Assembly (NCBI GenBank): GCA_963664675.2
Contig: CAXXLB010000014.1
Coordinates: 1-64,000 of the forward strand
Direction of reading: 5' to 3'
Length of the DNA stretch: 64,000 nucleotides
Source of the DNA: JASGMR01 sp963664675
Lineage (GTDB): Bacteria > Thermotogota > Thermotogae > Petrotogales > Kosmotogaceae
The translations under genes and the position numbers were made by a program. The notes below the pieces were generated by a model. That model was not told where the DNA came from and did no database searches. It saw only the letters and a list, made by a program, of their open reading frames with translations. This document shows, in pieces, positions 44,304-53,181 of the stretch; the stretch's first letter is position 1; every line of letters begins with the position of its first letter.

Positions 44304-45401
44304 TCATATTTTAAATTTTCCATCTCTGTATATGAGTTCTCCATCCGCATATATTTCTCCGCCGTTTCTCATATCGCACAACATGTCCCAGTGAATATCA
44401 GACTTGTTTTTTCCCCCAGTTTGAGGATAAGCAGCACCAAGAGCCATATGTACTGTCCCTCCAATTTTTTCGTCGAAGAGCATATTTTTTGTGAATTTCT
44501 GTATGTTGTAATTTGTACCCATTGCCACTTCGCCCACGTTTTTCACGCCTTCAATTTTTAAGATCTCATTCAAAAGTTCCTGTCCCTTTGAGGCTTCTGC
44601 CTTTACAACCTTTCCATCTTCGAATGTCAATATAATATTTTCTATTTCCTTTCCCTGAAAAATTCCCGGAAAGGAAAATCGGATATGCCCATTTATAGAA
44701 TCCTCAACCGGTCCCGTAAAGACCTCACCCGATGGAAAATTTTCGTGTCCATCACTGTTCATCCATTTTCTTCCTTCAATTGACATTCTGATGTCCGTAT
44801 CTTTTGAAACGATCCTCAATTGTTTTTTTGTATCCAAAAAATTGACATATTTTTGCTGAATATCATGAATCTTATTCCATTCTTCAACAGGATCGCGGGA
44901 ATTCAGATGGCAGGCATTGAAAACGAAATCCTCATATTCACTTAATGACATGGAGGCTTCCTGTGCGTCTGCAACTGTTGGAAACTGTGTTCCACACCAT
45001 TTTAGTTCTTTTTTACCTGATCTTTCCATGAATATTCTCATTATTTCGCCTGCGGCTTTAGATTTCAGACCGATTTTTTCCGGTGAGATATTTGTCATTG
45101 CTCTGGTGTTCTGATTTGCCCAAATACTGAAAAATGCATCATATGTTTTTACGTCGTTAATATTTGATTCTGGAATATATTTTATTTGTTCATCAGTACC
45201 ATATTTGTAAAGAATTTCACTGAGTTCATCGTCAAAAATTTTTACTTTGGGTAGTGCTCCTGCCAGTAAAGCCTCCTTATAGGCAGCCTTAATGAGCGGA
45301 AGAGCAACATGATTTCCTTCGATTAAAAGTTTTTCGCCCGCCTTCAAGTAAAGCGAATAGTTAATTATTGTTCTGGCCTGCATAATTATTCTTGAGTCCA
45401 T
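44304..45401 (-). CDS. M29-family aminopeptidase (AmpS type)
   Basis: The 365-aa metallopeptidase has IEGRKWMNSDGHENFPSGEV with a metal-binding Glu, GTNYNIQKFTKNMLFDEKIG, the HMALGAAYPQTGG motif, and SDIHWDMLCD, where His and Asp complete the bimetal site. It removes N-terminal residues from peptides in the cytoplasm. Its length is slightly shorter than the typical 400 aa. The start follows CGGAGGTG. Confidence 0.92.
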   Translation of the reverse strand: MDSRIIMQARTIINYSLYLKAGEKLLIEGNHVALPLIKAAYKEALLAGALPKVKIFDDELSEILYKYGTDEQIKYIPESNINDVKTYDAFFSIWANQNTRAMTNISPEKIGLKSKAAGEIMRIFMERSGKKELKWCGTQFPTVADAQEASMSLSEYEDFVFNACHLNSRDPVEEWNKIHDIQQKYVNFLDTKKQLRIVSKDTDIRMSIEGRKWMNSDGHENFPSGEVFTGPVEDSINGHIRFSFPGIFQGKEIENIILTFEDGKVVKAEASKGQELLNEILKIEGVKNVGEVAMGTNYNIQKFTKNMLFDEKIGGTVHMALGAAYPQTGGKNKSDIHWDMLCDMRNGGEIYADGELIYRDGKFKI

Positions 45402-45475
45402 AAAACACCTCCGAATTTATGAATAATCAATGTTAGCATTGATGGGACACGAAATTTTAGTTACGAAAGACATTA

Positions 45476-46243
45476 TTACAGATCGATCAGGCAATCCACA
45501 GCTATCCAGAAGATCTTTTCTCTGAAATTTTTGGTTTCGGGATGATATCTGACATCCCATTCTTTACCGCTTACATCATCCCCGGCAGAAAGAATCTGAC
45601 CAAAGGGAATATTTCTGAATTTCGCAACCGCCATGAGGGCAGAAGCTTCCATTTCAACCGTTAAGCATCCTTCGCACAGTCTTTTTTTTACCAGTTCTTC
45701 AGTTTCACGGTAAAAACCATCTGTGGTCCATGTTTTCCCCTTGGCAAAAGGAATATTCAATTTGTTGAAAGTGTTTTCCATGCTTTTTATCACGGACTCA
45801 TCCGCATTTATTTCTCTTGAGGGTTTCAAATAGTGATAAGATGTGCCCTCGTGCCTTACGGCAGAATCAATAAGAATGATAGTTCCGCGCTTGATTTTTT
45901 TATCGAGAACCCCTGCCGAACCACAGGCTACAGTCTTTTTTATGCCATATGCAATGAGTTCATCGAAGTAACCTGCAGCACAAGGAGCTCCTAATCCGGG
46001 ATTAAATACAACAATTTCTTCATTTTTTACCTTCATTTTATACAGATTGAATTTAGCAACTATACTATTCAGTGTTTTTAAATGAATCAATCTGTTTTCA
46101 CTGAGTAACTTGTCAATAATTTCACCGTAGAAGACGAGTACGGCCTTTTCGGGCAATCCATCTATAGGTTTTAAAACTTTTGAAGGTTCTATGACTGCGG
46201 GAACTCTACCGTGAAATTCTAAAATTGGAAATTCTTTATCCAA
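45476..46243 (-). CDS. Nucleoside phosphorylase (PNP/UDP family)
   Basis: The 255-aa enzyme shows VFNPGLGAPCAAGYFDEL, ACGSAGVLD in the phosphate/base site, YHYLKPSRE, TTDGFYRET, LTVEMEASAL with the ribose-binding MEAS, and LSAGDDVSG with the base-contact Asp. It should phosphorolyse purine or pyrimidine nucleosides for salvage. The start is TTG at 46243 with GGGAGGTGG before it; an ATG at 46300 would add 19 residues but has no such site. It stands alone. Confidence 0.88.
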   Translation of the reverse strand: MDKEFPILEFHGRVPAVIEPSKVLKPIDGLPEKAVLVFYGEIIDKLLSENRLIHLKTLNSIVAKFNLYKMKVKNEEIVVFNPGLGAPCAAGYFDELIAYGIKKTVACGSAGVLDKKIKRGTIILIDSAVRHEGTSYHYLKPSREINADESVIKSMENTFNKLNIPFAKGKTWTTDGFYRETEELVKKRLCEGCLTVEMEASALMAVAKFRNIPFGQILSAGDDVSGKEWDVRYHPETKNFREKIFWIAVDCLIDL

Positions 46244-46487
46244 AAAACCACCTCCCAATTTATTGTTTACATTATAATCTATTACTTTCCACCTTTCCAT
46301 CTAGGTATATAATATATACAAAATTATGAATATGGGGAATAAAAAACACCGCCAGCGAGAAGTTATTTGGATTGATATGCAATCATTGTAACTGTTTTTT
46401 ATATTCAAAAGATTTGTGTTGAAGTTTATAAATGTAAATTAAACTTTGGATTTGTTCCAATATTTAGCAGCAAATTTTGAGATTTGA

Positions 46488-48233
46488 CTACGCTTTTTTA
46501 CTCAGAGTCCAGTTGCTGATCTTCTGGGATTTATTCCATAGCATCGTATATAAACCATTTTGCATTAAAAGTTTATCATGTGTTCCCAATTCGGCAATCA
46601 TTCCTTCGCTGTTCAAGACTAAAATTTGATGTGCATTTCGTATAGTAGCAAGTTTATGTGCAACGGCAAAAACGGTCTTATTTTTAACCAGCTCATTAAT
46701 TGCCTTTTGAATAAGCCTCTCATTTTCAGGGTCGATATTTGCAGTTGCTTCATCCAGCAGAATGATCGAAGCGTCCTTCAATAATGCACGGGCGATTGAT
46801 ATGCGCTGTCTTTCACCACCGGAAAGGGTGAACCCGCCTTCTCCGATCATCGTATCATAACCGTTTTCGAAGCGTAAGATGAATTTGTGGCAATGGGCTT
46901 TCCTGGCGGCATTTATAACTTGTTCTCTTGTTGCCCGCGGATTTCCAAATAATATGTTGTTGTATATAGTGTCATGAAATAAGTATGCTTTTTGAAAGAC
47001 CACACTGATATTTTCCATTATTTTCTCACATCTCAGTGTTTTAATATCCACTCCTCCGATACGGATACTGCCTCTGTTTACATCCCAAAAGCGGGCAATC
47101 AAATTCAGAAGGGTGGTTTTTCCGCTTCCCGAAGGACCTATGATTGCGGTCATAGAGTGTTCCGGCGCGTCAAAGGAAATGTGGCGTAATACCGTTTTGT
47201 CCCCATAAGAGAAAGAAACATTCTGAAAAGAGATGTCATATTTTTTTGGCGTTTTGCCGGTACTATTTATGTCCATAACCGGATAATCCATTATTGCCTG
47301 CATACGATCCAGACAGGTGTTCATAAGACGAATAAAACCGGAAACAAGTCCGATCAACTCCATTGGTGCGTAAAAGGTAAAAAGCATAGTCACGAAAATA
47401 AGAGCTGTTCCCAGAGAAATACTGGAACCCAGTAATAAATATGTTACAGCTGTGAGAACGAGAGTGGTACCTATGTGAAATGAAACCAGGTATGCTCCTA
47501 TCCAAGGCAGGCCCTTCATTTCAAAATCGAATGAAACGACTTCCAAACGTTTTAATACTTCTTCCAGACGTTTTTTTTGTTTTCCGGCCAGTCGGAATGC
47601 CTTAATGACATAAATTCCCTGCAAATACTCCAGCATAATTGAAGATGCTGCAGCATGAGCCTCCTGACGTTTTTTTGAATACTTCACAAATGTTCGTTGT
47701 ACAAAACGATTGGATAACCATGATAAGGGATAACCGAGGCAGGCTATAAGGGCAATTCGCCAATCCAGTATGAAGAGAAAAATTGTAACCAGTATTGAAC
47801 TCGCAATTGCACTGGTTATTTTAGATACAAAATTCATTGCCAGATTTTCCACGAAAACGAGGTCATTGTTTATTACAGATGAAATATCTCCTGCATCTGT
47901 GTTACTGTAGAATCCCATGGAAAGGTGTAATAATTTTTCGCCCAGTTTCAGACGTTCATCACAGACTATTTCATAGCCAACTCCGCATTGGAAGATATAT
48001 TCCAGCAATTTAAACAGAAACCTCAGAGCCAGTGATATCAATAATGATATTGCCAGAAACAATATTTTGTCAGATGTCAAAGTTTCGTTTGTTACCCAGC
48101 CGAAAGTGATAAAGATAAAGAATACTGATAATGCAAACATAGAATTTTCCAAAAAACACATAACAAAGGAAAAAATCAACTTTCCTCTGTATTTTCCTGA
48201 TATGGTTAATATTCTGTGGATAATTTCTAACAT
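46488..48233 (-). CDS. ABC exporter half-transporter (second of a pair)
   Basis: The 581-aa protein has six transmembrane helices (residues about 15-300) and an ATPase domain with Walker A GPSGSGKTTL, signature LSGGERQRISIARALL, Walker B ILLDEATANIDPE and H-loop AVAHKLAT. All catalytic residues are intact. It overlaps its partner gene by 7 nt. Paired exporters under an AraC regulator resemble the Firmicutes YbtPQ-like (siderophore or peptide) transport cassettes. The substrate is unknown. Confidence 0.9.
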   Translation of the reverse strand: MLEIIHRILTISGKYRGKLIFSFVMCFLENSMFALSVFFIFITFGWVTNETLTSDKILFLAISLLISLALRFLFKLLEYIFQCGVGYEIVCDERLKLGEKLLHLSMGFYSNTDAGDISSVINNDLVFVENLAMNFVSKITSAIASSILVTIFLFILDWRIALIACLGYPLSWLSNRFVQRTFVKYSKKRQEAHAAASSIMLEYLQGIYVIKAFRLAGKQKKRLEEVLKRLEVVSFDFEMKGLPWIGAYLVSFHIGTTLVLTAVTYLLLGSSISLGTALIFVTMLFTFYAPMELIGLVSGFIRLMNTCLDRMQAIMDYPVMDINSTGKTPKKYDISFQNVSFSYGDKTVLRHISFDAPEHSMTAIIGPSGSGKTTLLNLIARFWDVNRGSIRIGGVDIKTLRCEKIMENISVVFQKAYLFHDTIYNNILFGNPRATREQVINAARKAHCHKFILRFENGYDTMIGEGGFTLSGGERQRISIARALLKDASIILLDEATANIDPENERLIQKAINELVKNKTVFAVAHKLATIRNAHQILVLNSEGMIAELGTHDKLLMQNGLYTMLWNKSQKISNWTLSKKA

Positions 48234-49987
48234 ACGATATCATTCCTTCCTGCTTTTATTGTCCAATTTTCTGTTTCTATATACGAAAAAAAAATATTTT
48301 GATATTCTCTGCTGTTTTTAAGCAATTCTTTATGTGTTCCCTGTGAACAAACACTTCCCTCACTAATGACCAGTATGTTGTCAAAATTCATGATTGTACG
48401 TATTCGATGAGCAATAACAATCAGCGTTTTTCTCCTTACCAAAGCAGCTATAGCTTCTTGTATTTGTTCTTCACAATCTGGATCTATGTTTGCTGTTGCT
48501 TCGTCAAGTATAAGAATAGGCGCATTTTTTAATATTGCTCTTGCGATGCAGATTCGTTGTCGTTCTCCTCCACTCAAACGGTTTCCTAAATCTCCTGCCG
48601 ATGTGTTGTACCCATGCTCCATTTTTATTATAAAGTCATGACACCTGGCAAGTCTTGAGGCCTCGATAATTTCATCATCTGTCGCATTTGGGCGACCGAT
48701 TCTTATGTTATCTTTGATGGACATGTTGAATAAGAATGTATCCTGGAATACAAAACTTACTATGTTCATAAACGTATACTGATCCATATCCCGTACATCC
48801 ACACCACCTATTTTTATGTTACCTTTATCTATATCCCAGAACCGGCAAATCAACTTGGCGATCGTGGATTTCCCACTTCCTGATTCTCCGATAATAGCCA
48901 TTTGTCGACCTTCCGGTATGGTGAAGGAGACATTTTTCAATACATCGGTTTTTCCATCATATGAAAAAGTGACTTTTTCAAAGGCCAGATCACAATTATT
49001 CGGTTTTTCTCCATTGCGTTTAATGGGCAGTTCTTGTTCAGAAAGCATCTTATGGATATTTTTTTCTGCACTGACAACCAATTTAATACCATCTGCAAAT
49101 TCCGCCAGTTTGATCAGAGGTATAGCAAAGCCCATTGAAATGAGCAGAAAGAGAATATATACGGAAAATTCCAAGGAACCTTTCGATAAAAGAAGAAGCC
49201 CAATAGGTAATACTGTTACGAGAGAAGCCTGTATTAATACAGTATAAGCAGACATCAAGGGCCAGCTGGTTTTCCACCAGTCCAACACATAATATCTATA
49301 TCCCTGAATGGCATTTTTGAAACGGGAAAAAGAATGTTGGGATTGATTGAAGGCCTTGATTTCCTTCATTCCATTCACATATTCCACAACAACCGCATTC
49401 ATTTTATCGACAGCTTTATAATATTTTTGCATTTTTTCCTTATTTCCACGCATCATCATGATATAAAAAAGAATGGCGAATGGTACGCAAATTAACATAA
49501 CCAAAGTCATTCTCCAATCAAGGAAAGCAAGATAGATAAGTACGGCGAGCGGTACTATGGCACTTGAAATTGTTTCGGGTATGTTGTGTGCCAGAAAACG
49601 TTCCAGTTCTTCTACATCGTTTTCCATAATTTTTTTTATTACACCGGAATCTCTTTTCAGAACATATCCCAACGGAATATGAATCAGTTTTTCTGCAAGC
49701 CTCAAACGAATATTTCGTAGTATCCTGTAAGCCACCTGATGAGATAATCGGGTAGATAGGAGAAACAAAATCGATTTGAGAATCAAGAACACACATACTG
49801 CAATGGGCGCAATGAAAAGACTGTGATCGAGCGTATTACAATCAACGATCTGCGTAATGAACCAGCTGATAAAAAAATATGGAATAATTCCTGCAGCTAC
49901 ACTTCCAATGGCAAGAAGTACAGACAGAACCATCTTGCTTTTATACTTTCCAGTCAGTTGAAACAGCCGTTTCATGCTTTCAATCAT
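48227..49987 (-). CDS. ABC exporter half-transporter (first of a pair)
   Basis: The 586-aa protein has the same architecture as its partner: six transmembrane helices, Walker A GESGSGKST, signature LSGGERQRICIARAIL, Walker B ILILDEATANIDPD and H-loop VIAHRIRT. Both composite ATP sites of the heterodimer should therefore be active, unlike the exporter at 17303-21390. It lies 114 nt after the AraC gene on the same strand and is probably under its control. Confidence 0.9.
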   Translation of the reverse strand: MIESMKRLFQLTGKYKSKMVLSVLLAIGSVAAGIIPYFFISWFITQIVDCNTLDHSLFIAPIAVCVFLILKSILFLLSTRLSHQVAYRILRNIRLRLAEKLIHIPLGYVLKRDSGVIKKIMENDVEELERFLAHNIPETISSAIVPLAVLIYLAFLDWRMTLVMLICVPFAILFYIMMMRGNKEKMQKYYKAVDKMNAVVVEYVNGMKEIKAFNQSQHSFSRFKNAIQGYRYYVLDWWKTSWPLMSAYTVLIQASLVTVLPIGLLLLSKGSLEFSVYILFLLISMGFAIPLIKLAEFADGIKLVVSAEKNIHKMLSEQELPIKRNGEKPNNCDLAFEKVTFSYDGKTDVLKNVSFTIPEGRQMAIIGESGSGKSTIAKLICRFWDIDKGNIKIGGVDVRDMDQYTFMNIVSFVFQDTFLFNMSIKDNIRIGRPNATDDEIIEASRLARCHDFIIKMEHGYNTSAGDLGNRLSGGERQRICIARAILKNAPILILDEATANIDPDCEEQIQEAIAALVRRKTLIVIAHRIRTIMNFDNILVISEGSVCSQGTHKELLKNSREYQNIFFSYIETENWTIKAGRNDIVC

Positions 49988-50100
49988 ATTAAATCACCCT
50001 TTAATCTATCCCGAGTCTTGGTTTAACAGGAATTAGGAATAGGTTTTCAGGATTCATTCTAGCAATATATTTGATTTAAGACCGCCCCAAACGGGATTTT

Positions 50101-51087
50101 TTAAGCTCCAAAACGAAAATCACTCGGATTCAATCCATACTCATTGCGAAAAGCGGCGGCAAAATGGCTTGTGTTAACATACCCCACCATGCCCGCAATT
50201 TCACTGATACTTAAATCCATATTTTCAAGCAAATGGCGCGCATTTTTCATTCTCAGACTACGGATATATTTGTAAATACTTTTACCATACATATCACGAA
50301 AAGCAGTTTTTAATTTATACTCGTTGAGTACAACCATCTTTGATAATTCATGAATCGTGGGTGGAGAATAATAATTGGCCGATAAAATTTTTTTCGCTTC
50401 CAATAAAGCTTTTTTCTCAAAAGCAGAATAGGCAATTCGTTTTTGCCCAGTTAGCGGTAATATTATGTTTTCCTGCCACAAATCCGATAACAGGATTTTA
50501 CCCAATGAATCCAAGTATACGTTCTTCATTTCCTTCCCGATATCATTATCGACTATTTCTTTGAAATAGTTATGAATCTTTGCGCCTGGTTTTTTCGGCT
50601 TTGTAAGATTGAAAAGTAAATCCCTGACTTCAGAATTGCTGCATTTTGTACATTGCTCCGAGTATGGAAGGCGTCTGTGAAAAGAAATTTTTGAGATGAT
50701 TGAAGCCGTAATCACTCGTTCATTTGACGGGATTATAGTCATTCCTCTACTGCGAGGAAGGGCATACAATCCCATTTCATGTTTATTCAGGTAGGCCTTT
50801 GCAATGTTAGTTTCCAGATAAGAGATATGTCCACTAAAACAATAAATGGCTTCACAAGTATTTGGATAATCATCATAATATGTAATGATCGGCTGTCGGA
50901 GAAAAAGATCTATGATTCCTATTTCAATATCATCACTGACCTGAATAATTTTTATGTATCCGTTTCCAATTTTTGAGGAGGCAGTGAGAGTTGTTATATT
51001 ACCGTCTTGTACGTACGAAAAACCATAACGATTAACAAGATCGTTCATATATTCATTTATTGAGTTCGTGAAAAAGACTTGTTTCAT
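50101..51087 (-). CDS. AraC-family regulator of the ABC pair
   Basis: The 328-aa protein has an N-terminal sensor domain and a C-terminal double helix-turn-helix (residues about 225-326: PTIHELSKMVVLNEYKLKTA, then SISEIAGMVGYVNTSHFAAA and FRNEYGLNPSDFR). AraC activators of siderophore or peptide ABC clusters have this form. ATG 51087 is chosen because TGAGGTTG precedes it; an ATG at 51150 would overlap the promoter and operator. A Cys pair (CTKCS) in the sensor domain could be functional. Confidence 0.88.
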   Translation of the reverse strand: MKQVFFTNSINEYMNDLVNRYGFSYVQDGNITTLTASSKIGNGYIKIIQVSDDIEIGIIDLFLRQPIITYYDDYPNTCEAIYCFSGHISYLETNIAKAYLNKHEMGLYALPRSRGMTIIPSNERVITASIISKISFHRRLPYSEQCTKCSNSEVRDLLFNLTKPKKPGAKIHNYFKEIVDNDIGKEMKNVYLDSLGKILLSDLWQENIILPLTGQKRIAYSAFEKKALLEAKKILSANYYSPPTIHELSKMVVLNEYKLKTAFRDMYGKSIYKYIRSLRMKNARHLLENMDLSISEIAGMVGYVNTSHFAAAFRNEYGLNPSDFRFGA

Positions 51088-51101
51088 GTAGACAACCTCA
51101 T

Positions 51102-51150
51102 TATTATTAGACATATCTAATAATATAACATTATGTAATTGTTTGATCAA
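51102..51150 (-). promoter_or_regulatory. Promoter and inverted repeat of the AraC gene
   Basis: On the minus strand TTGATC (51150-51145) and TATATT (51127-51122) are 17 nt apart. A perfect 10-bp inverted repeat, TATTATTAGA (51102-51111) and TCTAATAATA (51116-51125) with a 4-nt spacer, starts inside the -10 and covers the transcription start. It could be an operator, or a hairpin in the mRNA leader. Confidence 0.6.
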
Positions 51151-51372
51151 GTAAACAAATTATAGAAATTAATGAACAGGTAGATACACTAAAACTGCTA
51201 ATAAGCTGTTATCAGGAAATTTAGTACATATTGGAATAATCACAATCTAAACATTTAATCGTGATTGAATAAAAATATAATCGAATACAGAATTTATAAA
51301 TTACATTCAAAAAGATATATAATTATTGTGAGGTGAACAGAAAAAATATATCTCATCAAAAGGAGGTTTTTT

Positions 51373-52428
51373 ATGATTAAGAAGATTTTTGTTTTATTAT
51401 TAATTGTCTCCATTTCCACTTTCATTTTTGCAACAGTTTCCGGAACTATTTCCGAGGTGGATAAATATGGTAACGTACATACGGATATTTCAGAAGTTGT
51501 ATTTATTGAAGGAGGATTTGAACAGGGAGATATACTGGGAGTGAAGGCAGGGGAAAATGAATTGATAGCTCCTTTTGTTACTACATATGGTGATGTTGAC
51601 AGAGGAACTCCGTTGATAAGGATCTCGGGTGAAAACGTCATGATGGCTATCAATTACGGTAATTTTGCTGAAACTTATTCATTGGAAGTAGGTTCAAAGG
51701 TTTCTTTCGATCTTTTAGAAAAGGGATCATATAAAGAAGAACTGGAAATTCGACATCTGGTAAGAACTGACGAAAGAGAAGATTATACAAGTGATGAAAT
51801 CTTTGCAAATTTCAGAGAAGTTGATATGGGAAATATAGGCAAAGGAATTCTCTATAGATCTTCCCATCCATCAATAGACGATCCGAGAGCTCCTTATGCG
51901 AATTCCTTAATAGAAAATGCAGGAATAAAAACGGTTATCAATCTTTCTGACTCTGATGAGGAACTGGCAGAGAATTTCAATTATTCTGATTATTATAAAT
52001 CAATAGCGGATAATGGAAACCTTATTAACCTGAATATGAGCGTGGATTTGTTGAGTGGCACATTTGCTTCCAAATTGAAGAGCGGATTGTTATTTATGAT
52101 TGAAAAGGAACCACCGTATTTAATTCATTGTGTTGAAGGAAAGGACAGAGCCGGGATGGTCGTTGCTCTGCTTGGGGCACTTATGGATGCGCCAGCAGAA
52201 GATATTTTTTCCGATTACGTTGTATCCTATGAAAATTACTATAATGTAGAAAATGGAACTCCGGCATACGACGCTGTTGAAAATATCATAATCGATATTT
52301 TTGAAACTATTAATGATGGAAATCCTGTGAACGATGAAAATATTAAAGAAGTCGCTCTTAAATATTTAACTGAAAGGGTTGGTTTAACTCCAGAAGAAAT
52401 AGATTCTCTTGAAACGAAATTGAAATAG
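51373..52428 (+). CDS. Exported tyrosine-phosphatase-like protein with extra N-terminal domain
   Basis: The 351-aa protein has a signal peptide (MIKKIFVLLLIVSISTFIFA). Residues about 21-110 form a beta domain (SGTISEVDKYGNVHTDISEV ... GTPLIRISGENVMMAINYGN) that resembles the C-terminal half of SAM hydroxide adenosyltransferase-like proteins. Residues 125-350 form a Y_phosphatase3-type domain with the active loop HCVEGKDRAG (Cys253, Arg259; C-x5-R) and IGKGILYRSSHP upstream. The phosphatase domain could cleave phosphotyrosine or phosphoinositide-like esters outside the membrane. The combination is unusual. The start follows AAAGGAGG, and a good terminator follows the gene. Confidence 0.82.
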   Translation: MIKKIFVLLLIVSISTFIFATVSGTISEVDKYGNVHTDISEVVFIEGGFEQGDILGVKAGENELIAPFVTTYGDVDRGTPLIRISGENVMMAINYGNFAETYSLEVGSKVSFDLLEKGSYKEELEIRHLVRTDEREDYTSDEIFANFREVDMGNIGKGILYRSSHPSIDDPRAPYANSLIENAGIKTVINLSDSDEELAENFNYSDYYKSIADNGNLINLNMSVDLLSGTFASKLKSGLLFMIEKEPPYLIHCVEGKDRAGMVVALLGALMDAPAEDIFSDYVVSYENYYNVENGTPAYDAVENIIIDIFETINDGNPVNDENIKEVALKYLTERVGLTPEEIDSLETKLK

Positions 52429-52442
52429 ATGAATGTTTTAAG

Positions 52443-52467
52443 AAAACCCGGTTTACCCGGGTTTTTT
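52443..52467 (+). terminator. Terminator of the phosphatase gene
   Basis: AAAACCCGG (52443-52451) and CCGGGTTTT (52457-52465) form a perfect 9-bp stem with a 5-nt loop, ending in six T. Confidence 0.88.
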
Positions 52468-52663
52468 CAATTTTATCCGGAGAGATCCGATAAGGTAAAA
52501 TCTAAAAAAATGGTTATGAATGAGAATTAAAAATATTTATTTTTTAATAACACAGGTAAAATTTTATATGGGAAAAGGATTTTCGATATTATTGAATGAC
52601 AAAAATCGTAAAATGGCGAAATATTGGTGATAAGCTTCTTATAGTTTTAAGTGGAGGTTAAAA

Positions 52664-53011
52664 ATGAAAAAAATAGCTGTTCTGGCATTTAGAGGAGAGA
52701 AATCCTGCTTTATGCATGCTTTGCTTAATGTAGTTGATATGAATGACAGAGGGTTCAACGTTACCATGATTATGGAAGGGCAATCACTTAAATTGCTCTC
52801 TGAGATAACAAAAAAGGAAGATAAATTGTTTTCGCTGTACAGTATCGTGAAAACAAAGGGATTAATAAGTGCTGTGTGTAGAGGATGTGCAAAGATGCTG
52901 GACGTACTTGAAATTGCAGAGAAAGAGAAATTACCCGTAATTGGAGATATGAAAAATCATGTGTCTGTTGCCAGGTATATTGAAGAAGGGTATGAAATAG
53001 TCACATTTTAA
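52664..53011 (+). CDS. DsrE-like small cytoplasmic protein
   Basis: The 115-aa protein has a Rossmann-like start (MKKIAVLAFRGEKSCFMHAL) and a conserved CRGCAKMLDVLEIAEKEKLP with a C-x2-C, then NHVSVARYIEEGYEIVTF. This matches the DsrE/YchN-like fold, whose members relay sulfur through a Cys. The function is inferred from the fold only. The start ATG follows GTGGAGG. The next gene, a URO-D-family methyltransferase, lies 166 nt away. Confidence 0.72.
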   Translation: MKKIAVLAFRGEKSCFMHALLNVVDMNDRGFNVTMIMEGQSLKLLSEITKKEDKLFSLYSIVKTKGLISAVCRGCAKMLDVLEIAEKEKLPVIGDMKNHVSVARYIEEGYEIVTF

Positions 53012-53100
53012 TTTTATAATGATAAAAATCAAACCCGACTGAACTTTTGGAAATTAATCATATCGGCACATCATGATTCAAAGGAAGATTAGAAGTAATC

Positions 53101-53181
53101 ATGAGAAATTGTGAATATGTTATGTGTGACCCTTTACTTAATGAAATAAAGATTAAAGAAACCGGGGAAAAAATTAAATGA
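53101..53181 (+). CDS. Short ORF (26 aa) coupled to the methyltransferase gene
   Basis: A 26-codon ORF (MRNCEYVMCDPLLNEIKIKE and six more residues) starts at ATG 53101 after AAGGAAGA and ends with a TGA overlapping the next ATG (ATGA). The overlap suggests translational coupling. The methyltransferase gene itself has no clear ribosome-binding site, which supports translation of this ORF. It may be a leader peptide or the remnant of a longer gene. Confidence 0.45.
   Translation: MRNCEYVMCDPLLNEIKIKETGEKIK

Noticed and set aside
44304..44350. Minus-strand 80-codon frame at 44108-44350 overlapping the aminopeptidase end
   Set aside because: It overlaps the aminopeptidase C-terminus in another frame and runs through the shared hairpin, so it is not a gene.
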